Source: Hyaloscypha bicolor E (taxonomy: Eukaryota > Ascomycota > Leotiomycetes > Helotiales > Hyaloscyphaceae). Taken from it: DNA of 64,000 nucleotides. Below are positions 32,874 through 43,709 of this stretch, piece after piece. The first letter of the stretch is position 1, and each line of letters starts with the position of its first letter. Below the pieces are notes generated by a model. The model worked only from the letters and a program-made list of their open reading frames with translations, ran no database searches and was not told the origin of the DNA. The stretch lies in contig NW_020194619.1 in the NCBI RefSeq assembly GCF_002865645.1, positions 2,268,442 through 2,332,441 of the forward strand. The letters are read 5' to 3'. Position numbers and translations under genes: made by a program.

Positions 32874-33548
32874 TATCTCGTTCGCTTGGTGGGGTGGGTA
32901 ACACTTTTCTTCAATTGGACCTTGCACTCGGTGCTTCAATGCAGCCAAGAGAAAAGCCATCATGGGAGTGAGTTTAGGCAGATATCGTGTGATTTCTTGT
33001 TAAGCCACTGGAGGATGTCCTGCACTACCCTCTGAATCGGGCTTGCTTCAGCCCTCAGCCTTTATGTTGTGCAACATTGTGTTGCTGCCCTGCTGACCAT
33101 TGTTGCCACATCTAAAATCCGCATCCACCACGCAACCCCTAAGTCTCAGTCCTGAAGAACTATTGAGGGCATGCAACAGATTTAAGCTTCTCTCACCAAC
33201 TTGGGTTTAAACATTTTATTGGGAACTTATTTACTTTAAGATGGAGACGACACTGTCTCCTCAGAAAATGTCTCATGTTATCATAGTAAATCCATTAATG
33301 GAGGAGGCAAAGTGTTCAGCTGAGTCTGAGGTGCCACAGACAACCTCAAGTCCGCCACATCGAACGATTCGAGAAATGTGGCTTTTTAGTTGTCTGGGTG
33401 GATGGGTGTTGACACATAGATAATGAAGGTCTGCCATGTTTAGGGCGTTTCCTCTTTATTCTAGAAACGCGGATGTATCTTTCTTCTCCGCAAGATACTG
33501 CCAAACCTCTTCCACGGTAGCTCAGAGAAGAATCCTTTCGCATCCAAC
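32874..33548. other. Upstream region of the lipoxygenase gene
   Basis: There is no independent gene. It would contain the lipoxygenase promoter; forward frames starting at 33241 and 33436 are short and overlap the real start region. Confidence 0.4.
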
Positions 33549-35754
33549 ATGGTTCAATTTGAGGAATGGGACAAGGGTGTATTTGCATCCGAAATCGCCA
33601 AGAACAACATCTACCCTCAGGATTTATCCAAGAGCGACGATGAGAACAACATTCCAGTCCCTTCACCAGCTCCCTTGGCTAAAGGGACGTACCATGGGTC
33701 GAAGAAAGCAGCTACGGAAATGTACCATCGTATTCAACAGAGGTAGGTCTTTTTTCTCAATTTTCGAGACTGTTGGAAGCACATTTCAAATCCCAGAGCT
33801 CTTGGCGCTCGTGCTGTATCTAAGGAGTCGACAAAGTCTAGATGTAGTGTACGCAAGAGCAAAAGTCTTGGTGGTACATGGAGCCAATATTGGCGTTTGA
33901 CCCCCGCCCCAGATACCTCGAAATCTATTCAAAATGTGGTTGACTAACTAACCAAATTATAGATTTGCCTCATACTTCGACCTGACCAACTTCGCTTCAA
34001 CAGTTCCACAGCCATTGAAGTTCGAAGAAAAGAAGAAGTTGTTCACGTTTCAGGTGCCAGGAAGCGACAATTATCCACCACACCTCGCTCTAGTTCCCAC
34101 CACGGCAGAAAGCGCGATCAGCTTCCTTGAAATCTTCAATTTCATGCGACTTCTTGGTACTGGTGTCTTGCTCTTTCAAATGATCCCGGACAAAATACTG
34201 GAGTTCATTAATGATAATCCGATTGCAACGACCATGGCAGGCATGGAAGCTCGCAACCAACAGATCCGTCTTGCAGACGTGAATATTGGGACGGAAGCGA
34301 ACATTGGCGACCGTACTGACTGGTACACTGATGCTGTATTTGCGCAACAGCAGTTCACTGGCCCGAATCCAACCACGATTACCAAAGCGTCGCCAGACTG
34401 GGTTGAGAGGTTCAAGACGCAGGCCAGAGACCAGCAAAAGCAAGCACTTTTGGATCTGCTCGATGCTGTGAATTCCGATTCACTGTACCTGCAAGACTAC
34501 AGCTTCTTCCGCGATGCAGTCGAAGCAAAACCTGAGGATATTCTCTGCTCTGATGACGGAACTCGTTTTGCGTGCGCTTCGGTTTGCCTCTTTCACTTGA
34601 ACCCTGACGGCAGACTCCACCCATTAGCCATTGTCCTCGACTACAGAGGAACTATGGAGAAGTCCGTCGTGGCTTTCAACCAGAGGTTGCAGCCTTCAGA
34701 TTCATCCCACGTGGAAGGAACGGACTGGTCTTGGCGCTATGCGAAGATGTGTGTGCAAGTATCTGACTGGAACCTCCACGAACTCACTGTGCACCTCACG
34801 GAGACCCATCTAGTGGAAGAGGCAGTCATTGTGGCCACCCATCGAACACTTCCTATTGACCACATCGTATATCGCCTCCTGGCTCCTCACTGGTTGAAAA
34901 CACTTCCACTCAATGCTGCTGCTCGTTCTGCCCTCATTCCAAGCTTCTTTGTAAATATCAACGGCATGACTAGCAGTCAAACGTATGCATTCATCAAAGA
35001 TGCATATAACAAGTTTGATTGGAAGGCTCGCTACATTCCCAACGATCTCCAAACTCGGGGGTTTCCTGAGTCTGAGTTGGGCTCTAAGAAGTTTCACAAC
35101 TATGCCTATGGCAGGAACATGTCGGCGCTCTGGCAGAAGCTGTGCGTTTTCGTCTCGTCTGTCATCGCAAGACACTACACTACCAACGCAGATGTTGAAA
35201 GAGACCAAGACCTCCAAAACTTCTGCAACGAAATGCGAATTCCACTTGGTGGCGCTATGGACAAATTCCCACAAATCAACACCATCGAAGAGGTCATTGA
35301 CATGGTAGTGATGTGCATCCACATCGCCTCTCCTCAGCACACCGCTGTCAATTACCTCCAAGACTACTACCAAGCTTTCGTCCCCAACAAACCTTCTTGC
35401 CTTTGCACTCCTCTCCCTCAGACCATTGAGAGACTAAATGCATACACTGAAGAGGACCTGGTTCAAGCCTTGCCGGTAAAACACCCACGGGTTTGGCTTA
35501 TGGCTTCGCATCTGCCATATCTCCTTAGCTACCAAGTAGACCAAAAGCAAACCTTGCTGAACTACGCGGTAAGTCTACAAAACTTGGCCGAAAACACACC
35601 GGGAGATCCCCTCTATGATGCCGGTAAACAGCTAGTGAACGACTTAATGAGCCTGAAAGCTGAATTCCAGAGAAACAAGGCTGAGATGGATGATCAGTTG
35701 GTTCCATATAATGTGATGGACCCTGATGCTACTGCAGTTTCGATATTGCTCTAG
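33549..35754 (+). CDS. Lipoxygenase, iron-type metal site
   Basis: Exons are 33549..33742 and 33963..35754 (intron 220 nt), giving 661 aa. No signal peptide is present, so a cytosolic enzyme is likely. The catalytic domain shows the first metal-ligand helix, LHELTVHLTETHLVEE (His pair five apart, as in iron lipoxygenases; fungal Mn-lipoxygenases have four), then VIATHRTLP-like VATHRTLPIDH, NAAARSALIPSFF, and the second ligand helix IASPQHTAVNYLQ with His and Asn four apart. These enzymes add O2 to linoleic/linolenic acid to make fatty-acid hydroperoxides. The chain ends ...VSILL, so the C-terminal ligand residue, normally Ile (or Val in Mn forms), reads Leu here. The small catalase about 3.4 kb downstream and a P450 make an oxylipin context. 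Confidence 0.94.
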
Positions 35755-36355
35755 GGTGTTGAAGTTTCATTTTGGGGGAAAGGGGAGATTGGTTTCAGTT
35801 AGTTGGAGTGTCATATTTCCGGTACCAGTTCTTGTCATAATCCGTTTCTTCATAACACAAAATTTCAGTGACAAGGAGTTCCAACTGTATTGGGTCTAAA
35901 CTCCCTCGCTATGCCCCATACAACATGCATGCCCGAAACCCTGTCCTCACATGATTGGCGTGATTGAACTTGGTGTTTCATTTCTATGTCTATCCCAAAG
36001 TAAATACTATACTTTATTAGTGCCCTATCATCTAGAATAGATAGTATAAACTTCTAACATGATTGTGTGTGATAGTTCAATTGCGATCTTATTGTTTATG
36101 TCTTTATTCAAGTCGTTTTTATAATCTTGAGCAGTATTACAGCTAAAACTGTCTCATGAGAATGTTTAATACTTTCATACTTTCATACTTTCATACATCA
36201 TTATCTTAGGAGTTAAAAAGTACATAGCATTGCATCTTACACATTATTCCATATCTGAATTTCTGTGGTCTCCCATTACCCAAGCCCATATATACATCCC
36301 ATCCATTTCCCCTTCCATCCTGTTCCTGTCCCCAATTTCCATACGCCGATACTCC
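35755..36355. other. Convergent 3' region with short tandem repeat
   Basis: This lies between the stop codons of the rightward lipoxygenase and the leftward RCR-like gene. ACTTTCAT is repeated about 3.25 times at 36171-36196. Nothing else is seen. Confidence 0.5.
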
Positions 36356-36920
36356 TTATGGCTTGTATGCATTCTGTGGCTGCGCCACTCCACTCTGCTG
36401 TCCATAATACCCATCATAATCTGCACCCGTATTGCTACCATACTGCGGCGGTGGACCGAGAGGAGCACCGTACTGTTGTTCATTTCCATATCCCGAATTA
36501 AATCCTCCTAGGGGAGCTTGGCTTGTCATGGGCACTGCGTGTCTATTTCTGCGACGACGACGGGAGCCACAAAATCTAGCATCTAGCCGTCAGCCATACT
36601 CTTCAAGATTATGCGATGGGTTGGATGAGGAAGAGGGGAGCATACAAAATAAAGGCAAGGATGATAAGTCCAATGAAGATCAGGATCCCGGCCAGCACCC
36701 ATCGTCCCCAGCGGTACCAGGAGGAGCGGCAGTTGCCGTAGTAATTGCTGTTGGTTGTCAACTTCATCGCGTCATCAATCTGAATGAGGGGGAGCCGGAC
36801 CAGCGGGATCCGTAATATATCTGCCTCTTGGCGAATTCTGCGAGTGCAGCTGTGTCTCTGGGGATGAGATACATCTTGAAGTTGCCTTGCGGAGAAAGTT
36901 GCAAGAAACAGGATGGGCAA
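36356..36920 (-). CDS. RCR-like small single-pass membrane protein with PY tail
   Basis: Exons are 36920..36646 and 36575..36356 (intron 70 nt), giving 164 aa if the start is 36920; a later ATG at 36767 is possible, and the exact 5' end is unsure. A short YYGNCRSSWYRWGRW lead is followed by one TM helix (about 72-92, VLAGILIFIGLIILAFIL), a basic stop-transfer CGSRRRRRNR, and a Gly/Gln/Tyr-rich cytosolic tail with PPPQYG. This Cys-Trp lead, single TM, poly-Arg and proline/tyrosine tail is the layout of the fungal RCR (Congo red resistance) family, ER/vacuolar membrane proteins that influence chitin deposition and recruit Rsp5-type ligases through PY motifs. The splice was chosen because it continues the TM helix straight into the poly-Arg run. 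Confidence 0.7.
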
Positions 36921-37627
36921 TAGAAGAAAGTAGAAGAGTTGAACGAGGGGGTGGAGACAGAGGGCTACTTGTACGATGTCCCGATGTCCCGATTACACTA
37001 AGCAAGCTGTGCGCCATGCCAAGCTTCCAAATCAGCTCACTGCCCCAATGCCAATGCTGGGCTCATGTAGCTGATTTATGGCTCGGAGCTGTATTTCAGC
37101 TCCCAAAAACATGTGGAATTATTAACTAGAAACGGAAGACGTGCCTACTGGTCGATCGTATCTTGGATTATGGGGTAAATAATCGTGCTGCAGGGATTTG
37201 GAAGGATTGCGACCTCGTGACGTTCAAGGGATAAGATCTCGGGCTGACGTCACTGCCCCGCTCGTTTGTGGCTGAGACCACCATCACGTGGATACTAACG
37301 TACTTCACCAGAAAACTTGGCGGAAAGAAGAGACTTGGTGTGTTAAGTGTTATGTACACAAATGTTCTGGCAATAATTCTGAAGAAGGCGGCGAATGTTG
37401 CCCAAACGATCACGTGTTATAATTCGCCTAAAAGAGGGGGGGCTCCTATGGTCGCTTTCACTATCTTGGTTAGTAAAAATCAAGTTTTCGTTACAAATTC
37501 AAAGGTCTGGAGAGCCAATTTGTGCCGCCCATTTTTAGAGGTTTGTTCGAGATAGGTTTGGACATCGGGAATTTGACTTGAAAGGAGGGAACAGATGGGG
37601 CGGCAGCACGGGATGGGACGGATTGAA
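36921..37627. other. Gap between RCR-like gene and truncated dehydrogenase
   Basis: No supportable gene is seen; the missing C-terminal half of the dehydrogenase is not found here in any frame I read. Several short frames on both strands are unremarkable. Confidence 0.45.
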
Positions 37628-38326
37628 CTAACCAACTTGAAATAAATCCACCACACAATTTTCAAGAAGAATTGCCGAATACGCGCAGAGCAAGCCGACC
37701 GGACCTGCGAACAAGTTAGCAATGCAATGAATGAACGGTACCCCTTGGAATACCAACGCACCAGCTCCAAAAACAACTATGGTATCTCCCGGGACCTGGC
37801 CTGCACATTCCAATGCATACCAAGCCGTGGGCCGGATATCCGCCGGAAGGAGGTAATCCAACTCGCGCTTATTGCCAGGTGGGAGGATGAGAAGATTCGC
37901 GTTTGCAAACGGGACACGCATAAACTGAGCCTGCCCTCCATCAAGCACAAGTGCTCCTGGTTCATATTCGCCAATCCCGTAAGAAGTCGGTTCTCCAGGA
38001 AGTCCTTGGCCAATCTCTCCAAAGTCCGTAATTTTCCCAATACCGGCGCCAATGAGCACACGGTCCCCTTTCTTCAACGTGGTGACCTTCTCCCCGACCT
38101 CTTCAATGATGCCCATGTTCTCGTGCCCGAATGTCATTGGATGCTTGGTGGGCAAGCGACCGCGGTATGTGTGAAGTTTAGATCCGCAGATTGCGGCGCT
38201 GGTAATTCGTACGATTGCGTCTAGGGGATCGATGATTTTTGGAATGTCGACTTCCTTTACGCTCACAGAAAAAGGGGTTCCTTCCCATCGAACGGCCATC
38301 ATCTTGCCCTTCTTGAGTTCAACCAT
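37628..38326 (-). pseudogene. Zinc alcohol dehydrogenase (MDR), 3'-truncated
   Basis: Segments are 38326..37754 and 37704..37628 with a probable intron between them (GTATTC...TCGCAG). The N-terminal GroES-like domain is well kept: ICGSKLHTYRG with the catalytic-zinc Cys, GHENMGIIEEVG with the His/Glu pair, and KKGDRVLIGAG. The structural-zinc Cys cluster is absent (GIGKITDFGEIGQG in its place). The cofactor domain starts (DTIVVFGAGAL-GPVGLLCAYSAI) but after about 190 residues the frame runs into LENCVVDLFQVG and stops, where the family needs about 180 more residues. It therefore lacks most of the NAD(P) domain. Either it is a broken gene or the assembly is rearranged at about 37640. Confidence 0.7.
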
Positions 38327-39141
38327 TTATATATGATTGAAAGAGCGCAAAAAGTTTGATATGAAATACTTTGTCTAAACTTGAAGAAAATAAGGAGGTA
38401 GATTGGAATATCAGGATAAAAATAAAAGTGCAACGAACTCAGTATATATACTTTCTGAACGTCCAAGAAGAGCTTGCTACCGTTAAGAGAGCTCAGTGGT
38501 ATGAACAGCTGCCGACCCGTTCTGAGGACAAGGCTGTAAGCAGAACTCAGCCTTTCGTGATGCCTCTAAAGTTTCATGAAAGAGCAGCAACTTCTCTCGC
38601 ACTCGCTTAATTCCCCTGGTCTTCACCTCGAGGTCTAATCATCGAATGAGAAAATGTGCAAAGAGGATTATGTGGAGAACTCTTTCCAATGGGATCACGT
38701 CAGAAATCCAGGCAACATCGCTGAGTGGTCAGCATCAGCCACTCCAGATGGACCACCTTGTCCCACTTTTGTATCACCATCACTTTTGAGGGTAGTGAGA
38801 TGACAATCTCAATATAATGTTGGACGCCGGTATGACTCAGGATCAGAAGGTGGTGCTGCGAGTACCTGGCTCTCTCTCTTCTTGGCATCACTTCAACCTT
38901 AGCGACCTATTAATGGAGATATATTGTTCGGTTGTCGTGCTTGTACCTCGCAACGAGGTGAGCTCGCACAAATGATGCCGGGCACTCCCCCAAGGTTGCG
39001 TAGTTTCAATCCAAGTAGTGCTTCTCACCAGCGTAGGTCAATAACTCGAAAACTCACACGAAGAACGGCACAGGGGGTGCAAAGGTTGAATCAATTTGCT
39101 TCCTTGAATAAAGCAGACCCAGAGGCTTGACTGCGAAGCTA
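38327..39141. other. Gene-free interval
   Basis: About 0.8 kb; only short frames (38371-38610, 38700-38891, 38924-39130) without recognisable content. It includes the promoter of the truncated dehydrogenase and the 3' flank of the catalase-like gene. Confidence 0.45.
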
Positions 39142-40111
39142 TCATGCTGCACGTCTTTGCTTCCCACTCCACAAGTAAAGACCAGCTCTCATCTCGATAA
39201 GCGGATCATCGGACGGCTCAACTCCCTGCACACGCGGAACTGGATCAAGAATGAAATATTTCTGCTCCTTCTCGTTGTTCTCCAATAAGGAATCTAACTT
39301 GATAGTCCCCAGCGTCACCACAGGACGGTCCGCAGGCCAATGAACGGTTGCATCATCCGTAACATCGCCTTCCGCAGCCACTTGCGCCTCAATCTTGAAC
39401 CCAATTGGACCCTCTGCGAGACGCTTTTCCAGCTCTATTGACAGGTAATTGGGATCCTCTTTCTTCACTTCCTCGGCATCAAGGGTTTTGACACCTGCAT
39501 CTGGAACAATGTGGTAGCGGATGAAGGTGGCTTTGCCAGCTGAGTCGATGAGCTTGAAGGCATTCACTCCGAAGTATTCTTCTGTGCCATAGCTGACTGG
39601 GGCGGGTTTCGGGGCCTGAACGAATGCCAGAGCGCTGGGGTTGGCGCCTAAAAAGTCCCCAATTGTACCCGCGGCCAGGCTTTGCAGGAATGAGAGAAAC
39701 CCTTCACCGGTTCTCATAGGGAAGAATGGTGTGGAATGGGTGACGATGTCGGTGTGCTTACGGTCACCAAGGTGGAACCGAATGCCGAAGCCGCGCGGGT
39801 TAGCATTTTCGTCAAAGTCTGGGATGTTGGGAATCCCGGTGGAGTTCGAGAATCGGACCCAGACAGGGGTGGAGGGGCTATTGAAGTGAGGCGCAGTGGA
39901 GAGCTTCTTTGCCTCTTCTGAAGGAGTGAACGTTCCCTTTGTGGTAATGCCCTTGGCATGGGCTATCGTGAGATTGTCAGCCAGAATTCTTCAACTTGAA
40001 TGAGGTCAACTGACCTGGTCGGAACCCTGGATGCGAGCCAAAAATGCTCTGAAGTTGTGCTACCAAATCCTTCGCCGTCGTCATAAGCTTTTCGTCGGTT
40101 GGGAACGGCAT
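39142..40111 (-). CDS. Catalase-related peroxidase (small catalase, SrpA-like)
   Basis: Exons are 40111..40015 and 39962..39142 (intron 52 nt), giving 305 aa, far shorter than a typical catalase (about 480-700) and right for the srpA-like minicatalase group. The exon junction builds RPAHAKG, carrying the distal haem His, followed by KGTFTPS, VWVRFSNSTGIP and NPRGFGIRFHLGD (core catalase motifs). Near the C-terminus MRAGLY keeps the R-x3-Y pattern of the proximal haem Tyr. Where classical catalases have NNTPVFF, this protein has HSTPFFP, so the distal Asn seems replaced. Members of this group act on peroxides or fatty-acid hydroperoxides rather than bulk H2O2. It lies between the lipoxygenase (33549-35754) and the P450 (41136-43209), and transcription runs the same way as the P450. 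Confidence 0.92.
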
Positions 40112-41135
40112 ATTGGCAATCTATGAACAGCAGGAGTAAATTCTTTTGTTTTGGACAATCGCAGGTTTTTTTGGTCGTGGGAATGGAGCTGACAAGCTGT
40201 ATTTTAAAGCTCGATGTCGTCTGCAGGTCACAAAAGCAGGAGGGACATGAGGGGCACATTCCTCATGAAATACAAATACTTTGACGCGGGGTTTCCGTGG
40301 AGGCTGAATTAGAACACTCTGTATGGCCATACAATGATTAATATTTGGGGAGCAGGAATGCGCTGAATGGACAGATCTGACACCGCATGTACCTACCTGA
40401 GCCAGCATTAATAAGCCTGCATGCATGAAACCAAGAGGGGTCCAAACCAGCACACCAAGCAAGGTAGTTCGATTGTGCCTCTTCTTATCTCAATCGAATC
40501 AGAACCAATAACATGCAAAGCTTTACTAAGGAAACCTGCGTTAGCAGGTAACGCAATACATGCAGATGCTGGCAATGCGGCTGCAGCCTCCGCCAGCCTA
40601 GCCAATCCAGAAACGAAGATGCTCGATATTCGCAATCGAGCCGAGTTTTGACAGCCAGCCAAACTTAATTACTAATCTTCTTTGCCTGAAACAGTTATTT
40701 TAGCGCCCGTCGTAGCCATTGATTGGTTGATTGATAAATGGTCTGCTTTCGCCACGTACACCTGGCATCCATCCCGCCAGCATTACATTTCGAATTGGAC
40801 CGAGGCAACTTACGCTAATTTCAAACGATTGGACGCCCTGGGTATCCCAATCTGGAAAACACACAGACCTCTTGGTCCGTTTCCAGAGCTGGGATTTGCC
40901 CAATGATTCAACAATAATATGCAAGCTTCATGGGAAACGAACATGAGAACATGGCTATGAGTTCGGTGGAAAATTCGAAGCCTAGAGGGTATTGTCGAGG
41001 TTGGATGGAAGATTTCGGGGACGTTGGGAAGATCACTTCATAGCCTCGCCTAAATTACCCCACCCCCTTTTTTCAACCCCACACTTAGCGAGCCTCCAAC
41101 TACATGGTGCAAGATCGATTGAAAAGAACAAGGTC
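40112..41135. other. Intergenic region between P450 and catalase-like genes
   Basis: About 1 kb without a supportable gene; it carries the catalase-like promoter. Frames at 40121-40462, 40408-40662 and 40682-40906 were examined and show nothing recognisable. Confidence 0.45.
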
Positions 41136-43209
41136 TCAGACCTCCCTCTTGGTAAACACCAACATCAAAGGAGCCAACGCAATCGTAAAGGTATCCGTTG
41201 ACTTCTCCAGCAGTGCCGTTCCATCCTCCCCCGGTGCGAATTTGACATCAAACTCAGTCACAATGCGTGCAATGACGTTGCGGAGTTCCATAAGAGCCAA
41301 CTGCTTTCCTACACATGAATACGGACCTGGGGATGTCAACTTCAATCTTCCGAATACGCTAGAGCAGTCAAAGCACGGTACTCACCGACTGAAAATGGCA
41401 CAAAAACGCCTTTATCGCGAACCATTTCCGGTTTCTCCCCCCAGCGCTCGGGTATAAATTCGGAAGGATTTTCGTAGCAAGACTCGACTACCGTTCATTA
41501 AAACGTTTTCTTTGGAAAAATTACCAGAAACTTACGTCTTCCCAAAGAATAAGCTGGTGTCGAGATCGTAACATTTCCAGGGATGAAAGTTGTTCCAATC
41601 GTGATTCCTTCTGGTGGAGTCACTCGCAACACCCCACCAGGAACCGGGGGATGGATACGAAGAGCTTCATTAATGACTCCGTTGAGATAAGTTGCCTCTT
41701 GGAGATCTCGGAACTCTGATTCGGAGCCAGGTTTATAGAATGAATCCAGCTCTTTACGAAGTTTGGAGAACACTTCTCCCGAACGTGCGAGGTGATAAAA
41801 GATGTGAGTGAGAGTTGCTGTTGTGGTGTCGCTGCCAGCGACGACGATCAATCCACAGTCGCCATTTAGCCATCTATGTGACTTGTAGTTAGTGGTTTTG
41901 TTTTAAGAAGGTCAAGTTGGATTGGATTACCTGGGGTCTTTGTGAATCGGGTCGTTGGATTGCTTTTCGGCATCGATCAACCAGCTGAACAGATCCGGAG
42001 AGTCGGGGGTGCGCTGCAAGCCCTGTTAAAGTTTGGTCTATTGAAGCAAAATGCAACTGACCTGTTTCCGAGCAGCAACTTGTTCTAAGAGATACTTGAG
42101 GAATTTCTTCGGGCCGGCACTAAGTCCAGGTATATCTTGGAAAAGAATAAGTATCCATGGAATAGGTGTTATGACACCCAGAGGAGCCATCCCTTCCTGT
42201 AAAAGCTCGATCGTATCATGCTAATGAATGTCAGCAGCTGGAATCTCGCCTGTGGGCTTCGAAAGAAAAGAAAAACCTTCTCTCCCGTCTTGAGCATGTC
42301 AAAAGACTTTCCAAAAGCCATATCTCCCATCATGTCGAAAGCGTAATAATTCATCCATCGAGATGCATTCACAGGCTCGCCAGAGTGGGAATTCAGTTGC
42401 GATATAAGGTCGTCCGTGAATCCTGTTACACGGTGTTCGTATGCCCTCAACGCTGAATATCTAGGTAAGTGAAGGAAGAACGAGAAGGCAGGTCGACCCA
42501 CCTTTGGCACTGAAGCCGCGATCCCAAATCTTTCGTCTCTTGTCATGCTCGAGTCGACTGCGAGTGAGATGCAGCGATGTGTTCGGATAACTCACGCACT
42601 CATACCTTGGGCACTCAGGTTTAGAGACAGGATTGAGGTCGGAAAGTGTATATATGCTCACCAAGGAGCCTTTGTGCACTTAGAAGAAATGCCTAAAACC
42701 ACGGAGACTGCCTCAGGGGAATTGGTTATCAATTCGTTGGGGCCAGTCCTATTCATCCAGGTACATCAGAATCAATCTAAAGCTGTCAGAAAGGTATGTG
42801 CTTACCTCACGAACTCTCCATACTTGTAAAACATTTGTTCATTGAGGAGATAGTTCTTAGAATCCTTGGCAATTCGTAGGACATGTGTAATCTTGCTTAG
42901 CTTCGCACTGAAGGGTCCTGGGAATCTCCGAAGTGGGTGGAAGAAAGCCCGATAGATCAGGATGCTGGTACTCAAAGCCGTGAAATAGGAGGCCGTTCCG
43001 ACTGCCGTGATTTTGCCAGCTTCAATGTACGAGTTGCCATCTATGTCTCTCAGGGTTAAGATAAACAAAAGTAGAGGCGCAATGAAGAAGAATGCTGCAA
43101 TCCGTGTGGCTTGCATATGATGTTCTCCGTGGATGAAGTATCCCAGATGGGATGCAATTCCCAGCGCTGTTCCGACGAGCGCGACCACCTCTAGCTTCAA
43201 AGTTGCCAT
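41136..43209 (-). CDS. Cytochrome P450 monooxygenase, nine exons
   Basis: Exons: 43209..42806, 42748..42662, 42605..42502, 42452..42277, 42220..42062, 42022..41931, 41873..41536, 41487..41386 and 41326..41136; all phases agree and give 550 aa. The N-terminus has two to three hydrophobic segments (residues about 5-25, 35-53, 65-88) before the proline-rich hinge PLRRFPGPFSAKLSK, so it is an ER-anchored enzyme. Later come the helix-C WxxxR (KIWDRGF), the I-helix AGSDTTT, the K-helix ExxR (NEALRIHPP), the PERF-type EFIPERW, and the haem loop PFSVGPYSCVGKQLA with its Cys ligand. Exon 4 ends at an unusual GTTTTT donor. The CYP family cannot be fixed from memory; N-terminal style resembles fungal CYP67/tryprostatin-hydroxylase-like P450s. 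Its proximity to the lipoxygenase and small catalase is noted. Confidence 0.93.
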
Positions 43210-43709
43210 GCTCCTGACAGTCGTGAGTCGGTTTGAGAATTGAGAAACAGAAGGGAGGATGTTTGAATGACTTCAGATTAGGTCTCAGATGAGGTAATAA
43301 GAAGACGTAAAGGATTGGCTTGTGTGTTACGGAAGACGCCATATCCTCGGTTGACGGGAAGCATCGCGGGGATTGGACCACGTATGGACTTTACCACACC
43401 CCACAGTAGGGATGGCCGAATTTATTTAATTTATGTAAATAATATTGGTCTAGCGCTTACATAAATTATTGGTCTGGGCCAATAATAAATGCGTCATATT
43501 TATTCAGAATCCATGGTATTTATGCAACATTAGTGCAAAAAACGGGAAAAACAGGGAGAAAACAGAGATACTTAATTGATATTAAGACAAGTTTAGATAA
43601 TTGTGCGAAATTCTGTCCGCACGTGACAGCAATTGCAGTAATTATATTAGTTCAGAGTAGGTTCTAGCCTATTTGGGAAGAATACCTATAAATAGTATCA
43701 TTTATTATA

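Noticed and set aside
33436..33900. Forward frame overlapping lipoxygenase exon 1 and its intron
   Set aside because: Out of frame with the lipoxygenase; runs through a normal intron.
33549..35754. Manganese-type (secreted) lipoxygenase
   Set aside because: No signal peptide and the first His pair is five residues apart, as in iron enzymes.
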